Shown one piece after another: positions 44,195-52,270 of a DNA stretch of 64,000 nt. Numbering within the stretch: the stretch's first letter is position 1; every line of letters begins with the position of its first letter. Both the position numbers and the translations under genes were made by a program. Under the pieces are notes generated by a model. That model had not been told where the DNA came from, made no database searches, and saw only the letters and a program-made list of their open reading frames with translations. The stretch comes from CAYPHY01 sp964410625 (lineage in GTDB: Bacteria > Chloroflexota > Anaerolineae > Promineifilales > Promineifilaceae). The DNA is taken from NCBI GenBank assembly GCA_964410625.1, contig CAYPHY010000015.1, positions 26,744 through 90,743 on the forward strand, read 5' to 3'.

Positions 44195-45349
44195 ATGATC
44201 AACATGCGAGAGCAGCTCGAGGCACTGGAAGAACGGGTGCTGGCTCCCTATGCGTTGAAAAGCGCTGAATCACGCGGCCGCGTCTATCCCGAGGCGGAAT
44301 CCAAATCGCGGACAGCCTTTGTCCGTGACCGTGACCGTATTATCCATACCACTGCTTTCCGGCGATTGGAATATAAAACCCAGGTCTTTGTCTTTTATGA
44401 AGGAGACCATTATCGCACGCGCCTGACTCACACCATCGAAGTGGCGCAATTGGGTCGCTCATTGGCGAGTGGTTTGGGGGCCAACGAGGACTTGACCGAA
44501 GCGATTTGTCTGGCCCATGATCTGGGACACGCGCCTTTTGGTCATGCCGGTGAACATATCCTCAATGCGCTGTTGGTGGATGAGGGTGGGTTTAACCACA
44601 ACACCCAAAGTTATCGCGTGGTCACGAAGCTGGAACATCGCTACCCGGAATTTGACGGCTTAAATTTAACTTATGAAACGCGCGAAGGGATGATCAAGCA
44701 TGAAACAGATTATGATCTGAGCGACGCCACGGCCTATGAGCCAGAGAAACGTGCTTCCCTGGAGGCGCAAATCGCCAATTTGGCGGATGAAATCGCCTAT
44801 AATGCCCATGATTTGGATGATGGGCTGCGGGCTTCGCTGTTTACCCCTTATGATCTCAATGAGTTGGAGATTTGGCAGGAGCTGAAGGAAACGGCCGGTT
44901 GGAAGCAGGGCGAACCCTTCACCGAGTTATTGCGCCATATTATTGTGCGGGAGTTGATCGGCCGTTCCGTCCTCGACGTGCTGCAACAGACCAATGCCAA
45001 TATCGAGTCGGCGGGAATTGACTCAGTGGAGAAGCTGCAAAGGCACAGCAGCAATGTGGTGCTCTATTCGCCGGAGTTTGGGGAAAAGATTCGGGCGTTG
45101 AAACGCTTCCTTTACCAACGGATGTACCGCCACTACCGGCTGGTGCGGATGCAAACGAAGGCTGAGCGTTACATTGCCGACTTATTCAACGCCTATATCC
45201 AGGAGCCGGAGATGTTGCCGGAAAAAACACAGCAGCGGCTCTTAGAAGCGCCGCTGCCGCGTGTGGTAACTGATTATATCGCCGGTATGACCGACCGCTA
45301 TGCCCTGGACGAATGGCAAAAGCTGTTTGATCCGTATGTGCGGGTCTAA
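44195..45349 (+). CDS. dgt: Deoxyguanosinetriphosphate triphosphohydrolase-like protein (dGTPase)
   Basis: The 384-residue HD-domain enzyme releases tripolyphosphate from dNTPs. The family start YPEAESKSRTAFVRDRDRII is followed by HTTAFRRLEYKTQVFVFYEG, then RTRLTHTIEVAQLGRSLASG and CLAHDLGHAPFGHAGE, which contains the HD metal ligands. DEIAYNAHDLDDGLRA supplies the last Asp. It belongs to the shorter type-2-like group. GGGAG lies 8 nt upstream of the ATG at 44195. It controls nucleotide pools and in some systems also acts in phage defence, but no defence partner is visible here. Confidence 0.94.
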   Translation: MINMREQLEALEERVLAPYALKSAESRGRVYPEAESKSRTAFVRDRDRIIHTTAFRRLEYKTQVFVFYEGDHYRTRLTHTIEVAQLGRSLASGLGANEDLTEAICLAHDLGHAPFGHAGEHILNALLVDEGGFNHNTQSYRVVTKLEHRYPEFDGLNLTYETREGMIKHETDYDLSDATAYEPEKRASLEAQIANLADEIAYNAHDLDDGLRASLFTPYDLNELEIWQELKETAGWKQGEPFTELLRHIIVRELIGRSVLDVLQQTNANIESAGIDSVEKLQRHSSNVVLYSPEFGEKIRALKRFLYQRMYRHYRLVRMQTKAERYIADLFNAYIQEPEMLPEKTQQRLLEAPLPRVVTDYIAGMTDRYALDEWQKLFDPYVRV

Positions 45350-45419
45350 TCTCCCAATCTCTTAGTCTCTCAGTTTCTCATAGAAGCGGAGACTGAGAGA
45401 CTAGGAGACTATGAGACTA
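45349..45419. repeat. Convergent inverted word repeat, AATCTC/GAGACT type
   Basis: CTCCCAATCTCTTAGTCTC and TCAGTTTCTC words face GGAGACTGAGAGACTAGGAG and ACTATGAGACT words. It lies between two convergent genes and includes the TAG stop of the minus-strand gene. Confidence 0.92.
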
Positions 45420-46478
45420 GTAGTTCAACATATCATCCACATCCCCCACCGCTTCCTGATTGCCATAGTCGCCTTCTTTTACCCAGGCGGATAGCTCGAT
45501 GGTGAATTGATCAAAGTAGCTGCTTTCCGGCAGGCCGCCATCGTCACCGTATTCCATTTCGGTGATTTCAGCGTTGATGATCAGCGAAGCGGTTTCGAGG
45601 ACAATCGTTTCATGTTCGCGGGCTAGGACCGGCTCCCCTTTGGGAGCTAATTTCGCCTTGATCGCCTCGTCAAAGAAGGCGTGGTCGCTCATGATCACTT
45701 TGGTGATGGTGCGGATGTCGTTCTTATCAAACAGCCACACTTCAAAGGCGGTCACATTCTTCGGCGAGTCCGCGCCAATGGTCTCCGAAATGCCTACGCC
45801 ACACTCCCCTAGGAAGTCACCGTTTTTGTTTTCAATGCTAAAGGAGTCGTCGTAGGTATCGTGGCCGCGAGCGTAATTGGTACGAAAACGAGCAATGGGA
45901 ATGGGCATTGGCTCTTGGACATCAACCGCAGGTGTAGAGGCGGACGGCCGTCGCGAGGCGGTAGACGGAATAGTGCCAACGCCGCCATCATAGGCCGGTT
46001 CACCATCCCCACCTCCCAACAAGGCGTTACGCCGGTTATAGACATACAATATCGCGCCTAGCAACAGCAAAAGCAGAAACAACAGTAATAAGGTGGGCAA
46101 CAAGTTGCCACCTTCATCTGTCTGATCGCCGGGAGCGCCGATAGCGGCACACCCTTGAGGGTTCATGACGGTGGCAATGGCCGTTAGCCGCTGAGCATCG
46201 GCCGGATCGGTAGTCGTTGCGGCCGCCTGACAGGCGACTGCCTCTCCGCCCCAGCCACTAAGCGCAGCCCGTACCTTGTCCTGGTTATTGTCGAATGAGT
46301 ATAACTCGGCAACATTGCGCACATAGCTTTCCTGGTATGCAGGAGCCAATTGCGCTGGTGTTGCATCCGTCCACTCAACAGGGAACAACCACCAGCCTAA
46401 GACCACCAAACCGATGATAAGACCTGCGATGAATGCCACGGCCACGGATGGCCCGGGGCGTCTTTCTATTAATTCCAT
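45417..46478 (-). CDS. Membrane protein of unknown function
   Basis: The 353-residue protein has a first membrane helix (PSVAVAFIAGLIIGLVVLGW), an exported region of about 90 residues with two Cys, and a second helix with poly-Leu (LLPTLLLLFLLLLLLGAILY). A cytoplasmic part of about 190 residues contains FSIENKNGDFLGECGVGISE, then VTAFEVWLFDKNDIRTITKV. I do not recognise a named domain, but the same two-helix layout with a FDKNDIRT-type tail is, as I recall, common in Anaerolineae. The last codon and stop come from the flanking repeat. Confidence 0.65.
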   Translation of the reverse strand: MELIERRPGPSVAVAFIAGLIIGLVVLGWWLFPVEWTDATPAQLAPAYQESYVRNVAELYSFDNNQDKVRAALSGWGGEAVACQAAATTTDPADAQRLTAIATVMNPQGCAAIGAPGDQTDEGGNLLPTLLLLFLLLLLLGAILYVYNRRNALLGGGDGEPAYDGGVGTIPSTASRRPSASTPAVDVQEPMPIPIARFRTNYARGHDTYDDSFSIENKNGDFLGECGVGISETIGADSPKNVTAFEVWLFDKNDIRTITKVIMSDHAFFDEAIKAKLAPKGEPVLAREHETIVLETASLIINAEITEMEYGDDGGLPESSYFDQFTIELSAWVKEGDYGNQEAVGDVDDMLNY

Positions 46479-46676
46479 TTTGTCACCTACCTGATTCGTC
46501 CCTGGGGGACTCGTTTATTAGTGACATCCCCTCTGCTCTGGCGTTATCTTACCATAACTCACAACTGGATGACAAGCATTACCCGTTTTGCTATTTGCCT
46601 GCTATTTTCCTCGTTAAAGGGTCGGCCGTCGGTTATCATTAGCGTGAATGAAGTTGACACGGAGAAAGGAAAAGCA

Positions 46677-47438
46677 ATGAACACGGTGAAGAATTACCTG
46701 ATTGATATGGATGGCGTCTTGTTGCGAGGCAGCACACCCATTCCCGGCGCGGCCGAATTCATCCAGCGCCTGACCGAACGCAGCATACCCTACCTGGTGC
46801 TGACGAATAACTCACGCTATACCCAACTTGATCTGGCACACCGTTTGAGCATACTGGGGCTGGATGTACCGGCCGCATCTATCTTTACCTCAGCGATGGC
46901 CACCGCCCAATTCCTCCTGTCACAAAAATCGAACGGCAAGGCGTTTGTGCTGGGTGAAAGTGGGTTGACATCGGCTATTCATGGCATTGGCTATGTGATC
47001 ACAGATTTAAATCCCGATTATGTGGTGTTGGGCGAGGGCGCTTTTGATATGGAATCGCTGACCAGGGCGTTGCGCCTGGTGGCCGCGGGCACTCCCTTCA
47101 TTGCCACCAATCCTGATGTCAGTGGGCCTGGCGATGGCGGGCTGGTCCCGGCTTGTGGGGCGATGGCCGCTTTTATTGAACGGGCCAGCGGCGTCCCGGC
47201 CTACTTTGTTGGCAAGCCCAACCCGCTGATGATGCGAACCGCGTTGAACCATCTTGATGTTCATTCTGAGGAAACGGCGATGGTGGGCGACAATATGGCA
47301 ACGGACATCAAAGGAGGGGTGGAAAGTGGGATGACGACGATCCTCGTCCTGAGCGGCGTCACCGAGCGGGGTGATCTGAAGCGTTACCCCTATCGGCCGA
47401 CCTACATCCTCGATTCAGTCGCCGACATCGAGCTTTAA
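46677..47438 (+). CDS. HAD-IIA family phosphatase (NagD-like)
   Basis: The 253-residue protein starts MNTVKNYLIDMDGVLLRGST. The HAD motifs are in order: DMDGVL (nucleophile and acid Asp), LTNNS, the Lys in FVGKPNPLMMRTAL, and MVGDNMATDIKGGVESGMTT. The class IIA cap lies between motifs 2 and 3 and includes VVLGEGAFDMESLTRALRLV. Such enzymes remove phosphate from small sugars or nucleotides; the specificity is not predictable here. GGAGAAAGGA precedes the ATG at 46677, which decides the start over a longer upstream frame. Confidence 0.92.
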   Translation: MNTVKNYLIDMDGVLLRGSTPIPGAAEFIQRLTERSIPYLVLTNNSRYTQLDLAHRLSILGLDVPAASIFTSAMATAQFLLSQKSNGKAFVLGESGLTSAIHGIGYVITDLNPDYVVLGEGAFDMESLTRALRLVAAGTPFIATNPDVSGPGDGGLVPACGAMAAFIERASGVPAYFVGKPNPLMMRTALNHLDVHSEETAMVGDNMATDIKGGVESGMTTILVLSGVTERGDLKRYPYRPTYILDSVADIEL

Positions 47439-47548
47439 TCGCGTGGCGGATGCCAGGCTACCCGTGTCTAACAGTAAGCACAACGATGATCGTCAACGAC
47501 CAGAAGCTGCTGACGCAAGCTAACCGAAAGCCAGGAACTCATAATAAA

Positions 47549-47893
47549 TTATAGTTGATCAGCTGGGGGAATTGAGTGTCCGCGCCAATGCAACAACGCG
47601 GCAGCCTGCGCCTTTCGTAGCATAAAACGATCTGCCTCTCGGCGTAATTCCTCTAACTCAAGTTGCTTCTCGGCCGTTATCTCTTCATTCGCATTTTTGT
47701 CTAGCAATTCCTAGTAGCGAACCATATCTTTTTCTGTCTGATAACTACGCGCGATCTGCCACAACTTGCGCTGTAAATCTCCTTCTGTCCGATTACCCAA
47801 TTCCACAACAAATGCAGAACATATTATACTATGATACGCTTGGCTGCTGAACGGTATAGTGGGTAAATAGCCTGCCTCATAAAATGTCTGCAC
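47549..47893 (-). pseudogene. Antitoxin-like gene remnant with internal TAG
   Basis: The minus-strand frame reads RKLWQIARSYQTEKDMVRY, then TAG at 47713-47711. It continues in the same frame as ELLDKNANEEITAEKQLELE, then READRFMLRKAQAAALLHWR and GHSIPPADQL before a real stop. The second half has the look of a common Chloroflexota family with (E/Q)LLxKN, (A/T)xxExxELxxLR and R(F/L)(M/V)LR(K/R)xxAxxLLxWRGH. A single C-to-T change in a Gln codon would explain the TAG. The first 25 residues do not fit the family, so the N-terminus is probably also lost. Confidence 0.65.
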
Positions 47894-47900
47894 CTATCAC

Positions 47901-50900
47901 ATGACAACATCCTCTGAATCTCCGGCAACGGCCGCCTGGCCCGTGCAACTGCAACAACTCATCACCCATGTCTTTAACCTGGATGAGTTGCGCGAGTTGT
48001 GTTTGCGGCTGGGGATTGATTATGAGGAGTTGGGCGAGGGGAGCAAGTCTGCTCGTGTGTTGGCATTGCTGCGTTATGTTAACCAATCTGGGCAACTCAA
48101 TGGCTTGCTCGAACACGGCCGTACCCTGCGACCGCAGCAGCCCTGGGACGTCATTGCCAAAGCTGCCAGCCAACAGCCGGAGCTTTTTCCCCAGCATATT
48201 GCCGCACAAGCGGATGAAATGCAGCGCATTTTAGTTGACTTGCGCGACTCTATTGGCAACATCGAATCTACGCTGGTTTCGGCGGCCGAAGCGAAAGACA
48301 TCGAGCAACTTCCACCCGAACCAGGCGTTCCTCCCTATCGCGGTTTGCAATATTTCGACGAGGAGGACGCGGAACACTTTCTGGGGCGCGAGTTGTTGAC
48401 GGCGAAGGTGATCGGCCGGATGCACCACAGCCCTTTTTTGGCGGTCATTGGCGCGTCGGGCAGCGGCAAGTCATCGCTGGTGCGTGCCGGGGTCGTTCCT
48501 GCGTTGCGACGTGGCACGCGTCTGGCCGACGATTCACTGCCACCGGCGGACAGCAGCCGTTGGACTATTCTGACCATGACCCCCACCGCCCACCCGCTGG
48601 ATGCGCTGGCGGCGACCTTGCTGTTGGATACGACTTCGATTGCCGCCGTTTCCACGCTACAAAGCGAACTTGCCAGCAATGCCCAGGCATTGGCCATTGC
48701 CGCCCGTCAATCTCTCGCCAGGCAGGGCAGCAAGCACTTGCTGTTGGTTATAGACCAGTTTGAAGAAATCTTCACCCTCTGCCGTTCGGCCGAAGAACGG
48801 CAAGCCTTCATAAACAACCTGGTATACGCCGTCAGCGACGCCCAATCTCCTAGTCTCCCAGTCTCCCAGTCTCAGCCGATCACCATCATTGTCACCCTGC
48901 GCGCCGACTTCTACGCCCAATATGCCCAATACGACCATTTGCGCCAACTGATTTCCCAGCATCAGGAGTATATTGGCGCGATGTCGCGCGAAGAGCTGTT
49001 CCGCGTTATCGTTCTCCCGGCGGCGAAGGGTAACTGGCGCATCCAGGAAGGGTTGGTGGAGGTGATGCTCGACGATGCGGGGGATGAACCAGGGGCATTG
49101 CCGCTGCTCTCCCATGCCCTGCTGGAAACGTGGACACGGCGGCGCGGCCGCACGATGACCCTCTCCGGTTATCGTGAGGCGGGTGGGGTGCGCGGGGCGA
49201 TTGCCAAGACGGCCGAAACCATCTTCCAACAACGGCTGACAGCGGAACAACAACGAGTAGCGCGGATGATCTTCGTCCGTCTGACGGAGCTAGGGGAAGC
49301 AACAGGCGACACACCAGACACGCGCCGTCCGGTGCAGTTCTCCGAGCTAATCACCCGCACTACCGACACGCAATTGCTGGATGCAGTGCTGGGCATTCTC
49401 ACCGACGCGCGGTTGATCATGACCGACATCACCCCCGGCGGTGAGGCGCAGATCGTCGAAATCGCCCACGAAGCGCTGATCCGCGAGTGGCCGACGCTGC
49501 GCCAATGGCTTGATCAGGACCGAGAGATGCTGGTGCGGCAGCGGCAGTTGACTGACGATGTGAATGAGTGGTTGAAGCTCGACCGTGATCCGGGGATGCT
49601 CTATCGTGGTCTGCGCTTGCAACAGGCTTTGGAGTGGTCAGCCGGTCCCCCCGAACCATTAAGCCTCGTTGAGCAGGAGTTTTTGGAAGCCAGCCAAGCA
49701 GCGGCCGAGGAGGAAGCGCAAAAAGCTAGACGCCTTGCCCAGGCCGCCCGCAACCAGCGTATCCTCGCCGCCCTGTCCGTCTTGTTGCTGGCGGCCGTCA
49801 TCTTTGCCGCGCTCTATGCCAATGGCGTTTTCAATCCACCACCGCCGCCGGAGCAGATGGATGGCGACTTTAACATCGCCGTTGCGGAGTTTGCCATATT
49901 GGATGAGAACGGCCGCCTGACCAACGATGAGAACGAAGCGGGGCTGGCGCTGGCCGGGCGCGTCGCACAAAATTTGAATAGCGAATTTGGCAGCAACCCC
50001 AACACCAACATCCTGGTCTGGAATGACGGGCCGGAGCTTCTTGACCAACACCATACGACCATTGGCGTGGTTGTGGATGAGGGGGATACGGCCGCTACCG
50101 GAGAAGAGGTCGAAACGGCCGAGAGCGCCGCTGAACGGCTGAACGCCGACATTGTGGTCTATGGGCTGGTTGAACCAGCGGCCGACTTTGCCAACCTGAC
50201 CCTCAAGTTCTATCTCCATCCGCAATTTGGCGCGGACTTCACCAACATGGTCGGCAATTACGCCTTTCCGGTCGAGATACCATTGTTTGACATCACACGG
50301 CCGCGCGAAGAAGTGTGGCGTTTGCTCGATCCGCAAGCCCGGTCGCTGGCCTGGTTAGCCTATGGACTGCGCCAGGAGGTGCTGGGCGACCCGCAAGCCG
50401 CTTTGCAAGCTTTTGAACGTGCGGCAAGCTTTGCCCCCGACTCGGACATCAACCACTACTTTATCGGCCAGGAGTATATCTTCCTCGCCCAACAGGGGAA
50501 TGAGGGGGATGAGGCGTATTTGGGGGAGGCGGAAGCGGCCTTGTTGGAAGCGTTGCGGCTGAACCCAGAGAATGCGCGTGCCCAGATCGGTCTGGGCAGC
50601 GTCCACTTTATCGAAGCGCAACAGTTGTTTAACGAGGTCAGAGCAGCGGATTTTGCGGGGGATACGGCCGAGGGTTATGCGGCCGTCCGCGACCTGGCGC
50701 AGCAAGCGCTGGAAGCGTACACCGTCGTCGCTACCCAGCCGGAACAGGTGGAGCAGTATGGCGTGCCGGTGAATAGCATCGGGCGGCTTGGTCAGGGGTA
50801 CTCGCTGCGCTTGCTGGCGGATGTGGCCTATCGCCTGGGCGACACGGAAAGCGCCTTGCGCCGCCTGGATGATGCGATTGACACGCTGGAAACGGCCGTC

Positions 50901-51170
50901 GCCCCACTGGAAGAAGCCCGTGATTACCGCCTGCTCGCCCAATTGTACCAGACGGCGGGAACGGTCTATGAGCTGCAAGGCTTCATATTGGAGCTGCAGG
51001 AGCCGGTTGCCGCGGCCGCTGCCCAGCAACTGGCCCTGGACAATTATGAGCAGTGTATTGGGCTTGGGGAAAATTTCCCTTTTGATACGTTTATGATGAA
51101 TAGGATTATCAACGATCTGTGTATGCCTTATGCCGATCGGGTGCGGATGGCGCTGGAGAGTGGATCATGA
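47901..51170 (+). CDS. EAD-nSTAND1 NTPase with membrane helix and TPR-like C-terminus
   Basis: The 1,089-residue protein has an N-terminal death-like effector-associated domain (about 15-70; FNLDELRELCLRLGIDYEEL, then GLLEHGRTLRP). The nSTAND1 start PYRGLQYFDEEDAEHFLGRE follows near 145. Walker A is GASGSGKSSLVRAG near 183-196 and Walker B LLLVIDQFEEIF near 280. The helical arm includes PGALPLLSHALLETWTRR and IAHEALIREWPTLRQWLDQD. One membrane helix (ILAALSVLLLAAVIFAALYA) lies near 620-640. An exported-type alpha/beta domain (FNIAVAEF, NADIVVYGLVEPA) precedes TPR-like repeats from about 815. STAND ATPases act as signal switches; the EAD normally recruits a separate EAD-tagged effector. The gene overlaps the downstream lipoprotein gene as ATGA. 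Confidence 0.85.
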   Translation: MTTSSESPATAAWPVQLQQLITHVFNLDELRELCLRLGIDYEELGEGSKSARVLALLRYVNQSGQLNGLLEHGRTLRPQQPWDVIAKAASQQPELFPQHIAAQADEMQRILVDLRDSIGNIESTLVSAAEAKDIEQLPPEPGVPPYRGLQYFDEEDAEHFLGRELLTAKVIGRMHHSPFLAVIGASGSGKSSLVRAGVVPALRRGTRLADDSLPPADSSRWTILTMTPTAHPLDALAATLLLDTTSIAAVSTLQSELASNAQALAIAARQSLARQGSKHLLLVIDQFEEIFTLCRSAEERQAFINNLVYAVSDAQSPSLPVSQSQPITIIVTLRADFYAQYAQYDHLRQLISQHQEYIGAMSREELFRVIVLPAAKGNWRIQEGLVEVMLDDAGDEPGALPLLSHALLETWTRRRGRTMTLSGYREAGGVRGAIAKTAETIFQQRLTAEQQRVARMIFVRLTELGEATGDTPDTRRPVQFSELITRTTDTQLLDAVLGILTDARLIMTDITPGGEAQIVEIAHEALIREWPTLRQWLDQDREMLVRQRQLTDDVNEWLKLDRDPGMLYRGLRLQQALEWSAGPPEPLSLVEQEFLEASQAAAEEEAQKARRLAQAARNQRILAALSVLLLAAVIFAALYANGVFNPPPPPEQMDGDFNIAVAEFAILDENGRLTNDENEAGLALAGRVAQNLNSEFGSNPNTNILVWNDGPELLDQHHTTIGVVVDEGDTAATGEEVETAESAAERLNADIVVYGLVEPAADFANLTLKFYLHPQFGADFTNMVGNYAFPVEIPLFDITRPREEVWRLLDPQARSLAWLAYGLRQEVLGDPQAALQAFERAASFAPDSDINHYFIGQEYIFLAQQGNEGDEAYLGEAEAALLEALRLNPENARAQIGLGSVHFIEAQQLFNEVRAADFAGDTAEGYAAVRDLAQQALEAYTVVATQPEQVEQYGVPVNSIGRLGQGYSLRLLADVAYRLGDTESALRRLDDAIDTLETAVAPLEEARDYRLLAQLYQTAGTVYELQGFILELQEPVAAAAAQQLALDNYEQCIGLGENFPFDTFMMNRIINDLCMPYADRVRMALESGS
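48842..48874. repeat. AGTCTCC word repeat inside the nSTAND gene
   Basis: CAATCTCCTAGTCTCCCAG and TCTCCCAGTCTCAG words are read in frame as QSPSLPVSQSQ between two strands of the NTPase core (just after Walker B). Comparable proteins are expected to have a shorter loop. Confidence 0.85.
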
Positions 51171-52132
51171 GGGTCATGAAGCGTATCATCTTTTTGTTCG
51201 TCGTAACTGCCTTAGCGGTTTTGCTTGCTGCTTGCCGTGGCCCGGAGCGTCCAGAGGGGGGTGCTTCGGTCGGCACGTCGGTCGCGCTGACGGTCGCTGC
51301 GATTGGTACGAGTGGTACGGCCGTGGCCGACATACCGGCAACCAATCCGCCAGCGGCCACCCCTATTCCTGAACAGCCCAACACGCCCTCATGCACGACG
51401 CTCAGCGGCCTCAATGTCCGTTCCGGGCCAGGATTGGTCTATGATCCGCCGATAGCGGCCGTGGGAATCAACACCACCCTTCAACCCACCGGCTTTGTCG
51501 CCGATGGGTTTCCAGGTGGCACATGGTTGCAAGTGAATGTCGTTGGCGCAAACCTGACGGGCTGGGTCAGTGCTGATCCGCAGTTTATCCAATGCAATGT
51601 GGATTATGCCTCGCTGCCAGTAGCGGCCGCGCCGCCTACACCCAATTTACCAACGCTCCCGCCACCGACCGCAACGGCCGCCGAAATCGCCCGCGTGCCA
51701 CCCGATCTCGGCAATGTCGCTGTTGGGGGTGAAAACTTCCCCGCCGACCACGTAGCTGGTGAAGTGATTGTTGATCCAACCTTCTTGATCCGCATGGCGG
51801 TGCGCGATAGCGACTTCTTCGAGACGGAAGGGGACCGTGACGGGGCGGGGATTGACCATGTGGAGTTTAACGTTGCCGACGCCGATGGCTTTCCGGTCTA
51901 TGACCATGCCGAAGAGACGGCCGCCTTTTGCATCTTTGGCGGCGGCGAACCCACCTGCAACCTCTGGCCGACCAATGACGCCGGGCAGTATACCTGGGGT
52001 GCGGGCGGCCCCATCGTCGAAAGTGGAGATTACCAATTCAACATCAACGTTTTCTCCAAAGCGCCAGACGAGGACTTTGATTTCGGTGGCGTTTGGAATT
52101 GGAACTTCAATATAACTGTGACTGTGCCGTAA
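51167..52132 (+). CDS. SH3b-domain lipoprotein coupled to the nSTAND gene
   Basis: The 321-residue protein starts MRVMKRIIFLFVVTALAVLL and has a lipobox LLAAC with the Cys at about residue 24. A Thr/Ala-rich stretch leads to one bacterial SH3 domain (TLSGLNVRSGPGLVYDPPIA, then GGTWLQVNVVGANLTGWVSA). The C-terminal half is a beta-rich domain of unknown type with FLIRMAVRDSDFFETEGDRD and FNFNI-like ends. The ATG overlaps the previous stop, so it is co-translated with the STAND ATPase and may be its extracytoplasmic sensor or anchor; this is inference from coupling. Confidence 0.8.
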   Translation: MRVMKRIIFLFVVTALAVLLAACRGPERPEGGASVGTSVALTVAAIGTSGTAVADIPATNPPAATPIPEQPNTPSCTTLSGLNVRSGPGLVYDPPIAAVGINTTLQPTGFVADGFPGGTWLQVNVVGANLTGWVSADPQFIQCNVDYASLPVAAAPPTPNLPTLPPPTATAAEIARVPPDLGNVAVGGENFPADHVAGEVIVDPTFLIRMAVRDSDFFETEGDRDGAGIDHVEFNVADADGFPVYDHAEETAAFCIFGGGEPTCNLWPTNDAGQYTWGAGGPIVESGDYQFNINVFSKAPDEDFDFGGVWNWNFNITVTVP

Positions 52133-52146
52133 CCCGTAGTTCCCTT

Positions 52147-52219
52147 TTTTTCGACACGAATTCCACGAATTCCACGAATATTAAGCTTTCGTGGAATTCA
52201 TGTCATTCGTGTCGAAAAA
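52147..52219. terminator. Inverted word repeat, CACGAATT type, probable terminator
   Basis: TTTTTTTCGACACGAATTCC, CACGAATTCC and ACGAAT words face TTCGTGGAATTC and ATTCGTGTCGAAAAA. It is a strong hairpin with T and A runs after the SH3b lipoprotein gene. The same word recurs at 57457-57524. Confidence 0.75.
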
Positions 52220-52256
52220 CGTTATCTACAAATCAGTCAGTTCCCGATAGTTCAGG

Positions 52257-52262
52257 TATAAT
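52257..52262 (+). promoter_or_regulatory. Candidate -10 box for a leaderless dinG transcript
   Basis: TATAAT ends 8 nt before the dinG ATG at 52271, and no Shine-Dalgarno sequence is present. Transcription would begin at or next to the A of the ATG. Confidence 0.45.
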
Positions 52263-52270
52263 CTTGGACT

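Noticed and set aside
44195..45349. dGTPase as part of an anti-phage operon
   Set aside because: Neighbours are a LysM protein and an unknown membrane protein; there is no defence gene context to support it.
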